From the NCBI RefSeq assembly GCF_002243645.1, contig NZ_CP017704.1, positions 372,001-436,000 on the forward strand: DNA of 64,000 bases, read 5' to 3'. The stretch's first letter is position 1. The number at the start of each line of letters is the position of its first letter. The stretch comes from Peribacillus simplex NBRC 15720 = DSM 1321. Lineage in GTDB: Bacteria > Bacillota > Bacilli > Bacillales > DSM-1321. The notes under the pieces were generated by a model. The model saw nothing but the letters and a program-made list of their open reading frames with translations. It searched no databases and was not told the origin of the DNA. Positions 63,739 to 64,000 of the stretch are shown in pieces. The position numbers were made by a program, and so were the translations under genes.

Positions 63739-64000
63739 TTATTCTACTTTTAAACAGAGTATTGAAATTCTGGTTTTTCCATCGATATCCTGTGGCAACG
63801 GAGTCATTTCCAATGTAGCTAGAGCCATCTTTCCAAAAGCCGGAAAGACTTGAGTAAACTCGGGAAAATAACGATCAAGCCAACGAATGATTCGGTTTTT
63901 AATACTCGCTAAATCTTCCGTTAACTTTGAACGAAGAGTAGATCCGATACGAAGTTCTGCTTCTACTTCTTTTAATAAACGTGGATAGCTAAAACGCCCA
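63739..64000 (-). mobile_element. IS110-family transposase, C-terminally altered and cut by the right edge
   Basis: The frame enters from the right edge and reads WAFSYPRLLKEVEAELRIGSTL, RSKLTEDLASIKNRIIRWLDRYFPEFTQVF and KMALATLEMTPLPQDI, the central linker region of an IS110 transposase. It then continues into RISILCLKVE and a stop, where the helix-hairpin domain should begin. The 3' end is therefore lost or shifted. It is a different subgroup from the two other IS110 copies here. Confidence 0.7.

Overview
The window reads as chromosome of a low-GC Firmicute of the family Bacillaceae. Evidence: sporulation-type genes (a SigH-like sigma factor, a YyaC-type spore protein, a YfhD-like small protein), AT-rich DNA, strong GGAGG ribosome-binding sites, and many TTG or GTG starts. 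The genus cannot be fixed from sequence alone; Peribacillus, Neobacillus or a neighbour are reasonable guesses.

Layout. (1) 1-8.1 kb, minus strand: a sugar-sensing three-component set (lipoprotein sugar-binding protein, YesM-type histidine kinase, YesN-type response regulator) beside rhamnose isomerase and the fused rhamnulose-1-phosphate aldolase/lactaldehyde dehydrogenase. No rhamnulokinase or permease is present. (2) 8.6-11.5 kb: an orphan GTP cyclohydrolase II-like gene, a decayed sodium:solute symporter and mostly empty DNA. (3) 11.7-14.7 kb: a phosphate-scavenging unit made of Tat-exported PhoX, TatA and a frameshifted 5'-nucleotidase, with a Pho-box-like palindrome in front. (4) 15.8-25.9 kb: a tricarboxylate locus with two CitMHS transporters, two paralogous LysR regulators, a PrpF-family isomerase, a TcuA-type FAD dehydrogenase and an AbrB-type membrane protein. 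A previously unlisted 17-bp dyad (ATANGTNNNNNACNTAT) recurs at three control regions. (5) 26-64 kb: accessory DNA with two near-complete IS110-family elements and a third at the right edge, other transposase and integrase-like debris, solute exporters, a frameshifted class A PBP, a dihydrouridine synthase between two tRNA-3'-end-like repeats, remnants of defence genes (Mrr-type nuclease, helicase fragment) plus an apparently intact AbaSI-type nuclease, tandem DUF2975 genes, two secreted Ig-repeat proteins, a DUF4247/DUF350/membrane aminopropyltransferase operon and HtpX.

Two features set the right-hand 36 kb apart. First, a dispersed intergenic repeat of about 60-100 bp occurs roughly 15 times between 27.6 and 63.1 kb and I found none in the first 27 kb. 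One copy abuts a truncated serine hydrolase gene. Second, small indels break many genes (5'-nucleotidase, PBP, Mrr, XRE regulator, IS110, CPCC protein, DUF3139), so either this region is decaying or the assembly carries residual indel errors.

Functional reading. The left third is metabolic: rhamnose sensing and breakdown, phosphate scavenging, and uptake and oxidation of aconitate-like or tricarballylate-like acids under two LysR regulators. The rest is a patchwork of cell-envelope, export, stress and mobile genes. The best candidates for undescribed biology are the shared LysR operator network, the leader peptide with competing hairpins ahead of the EamA exporter, and the dispersed repeat family.
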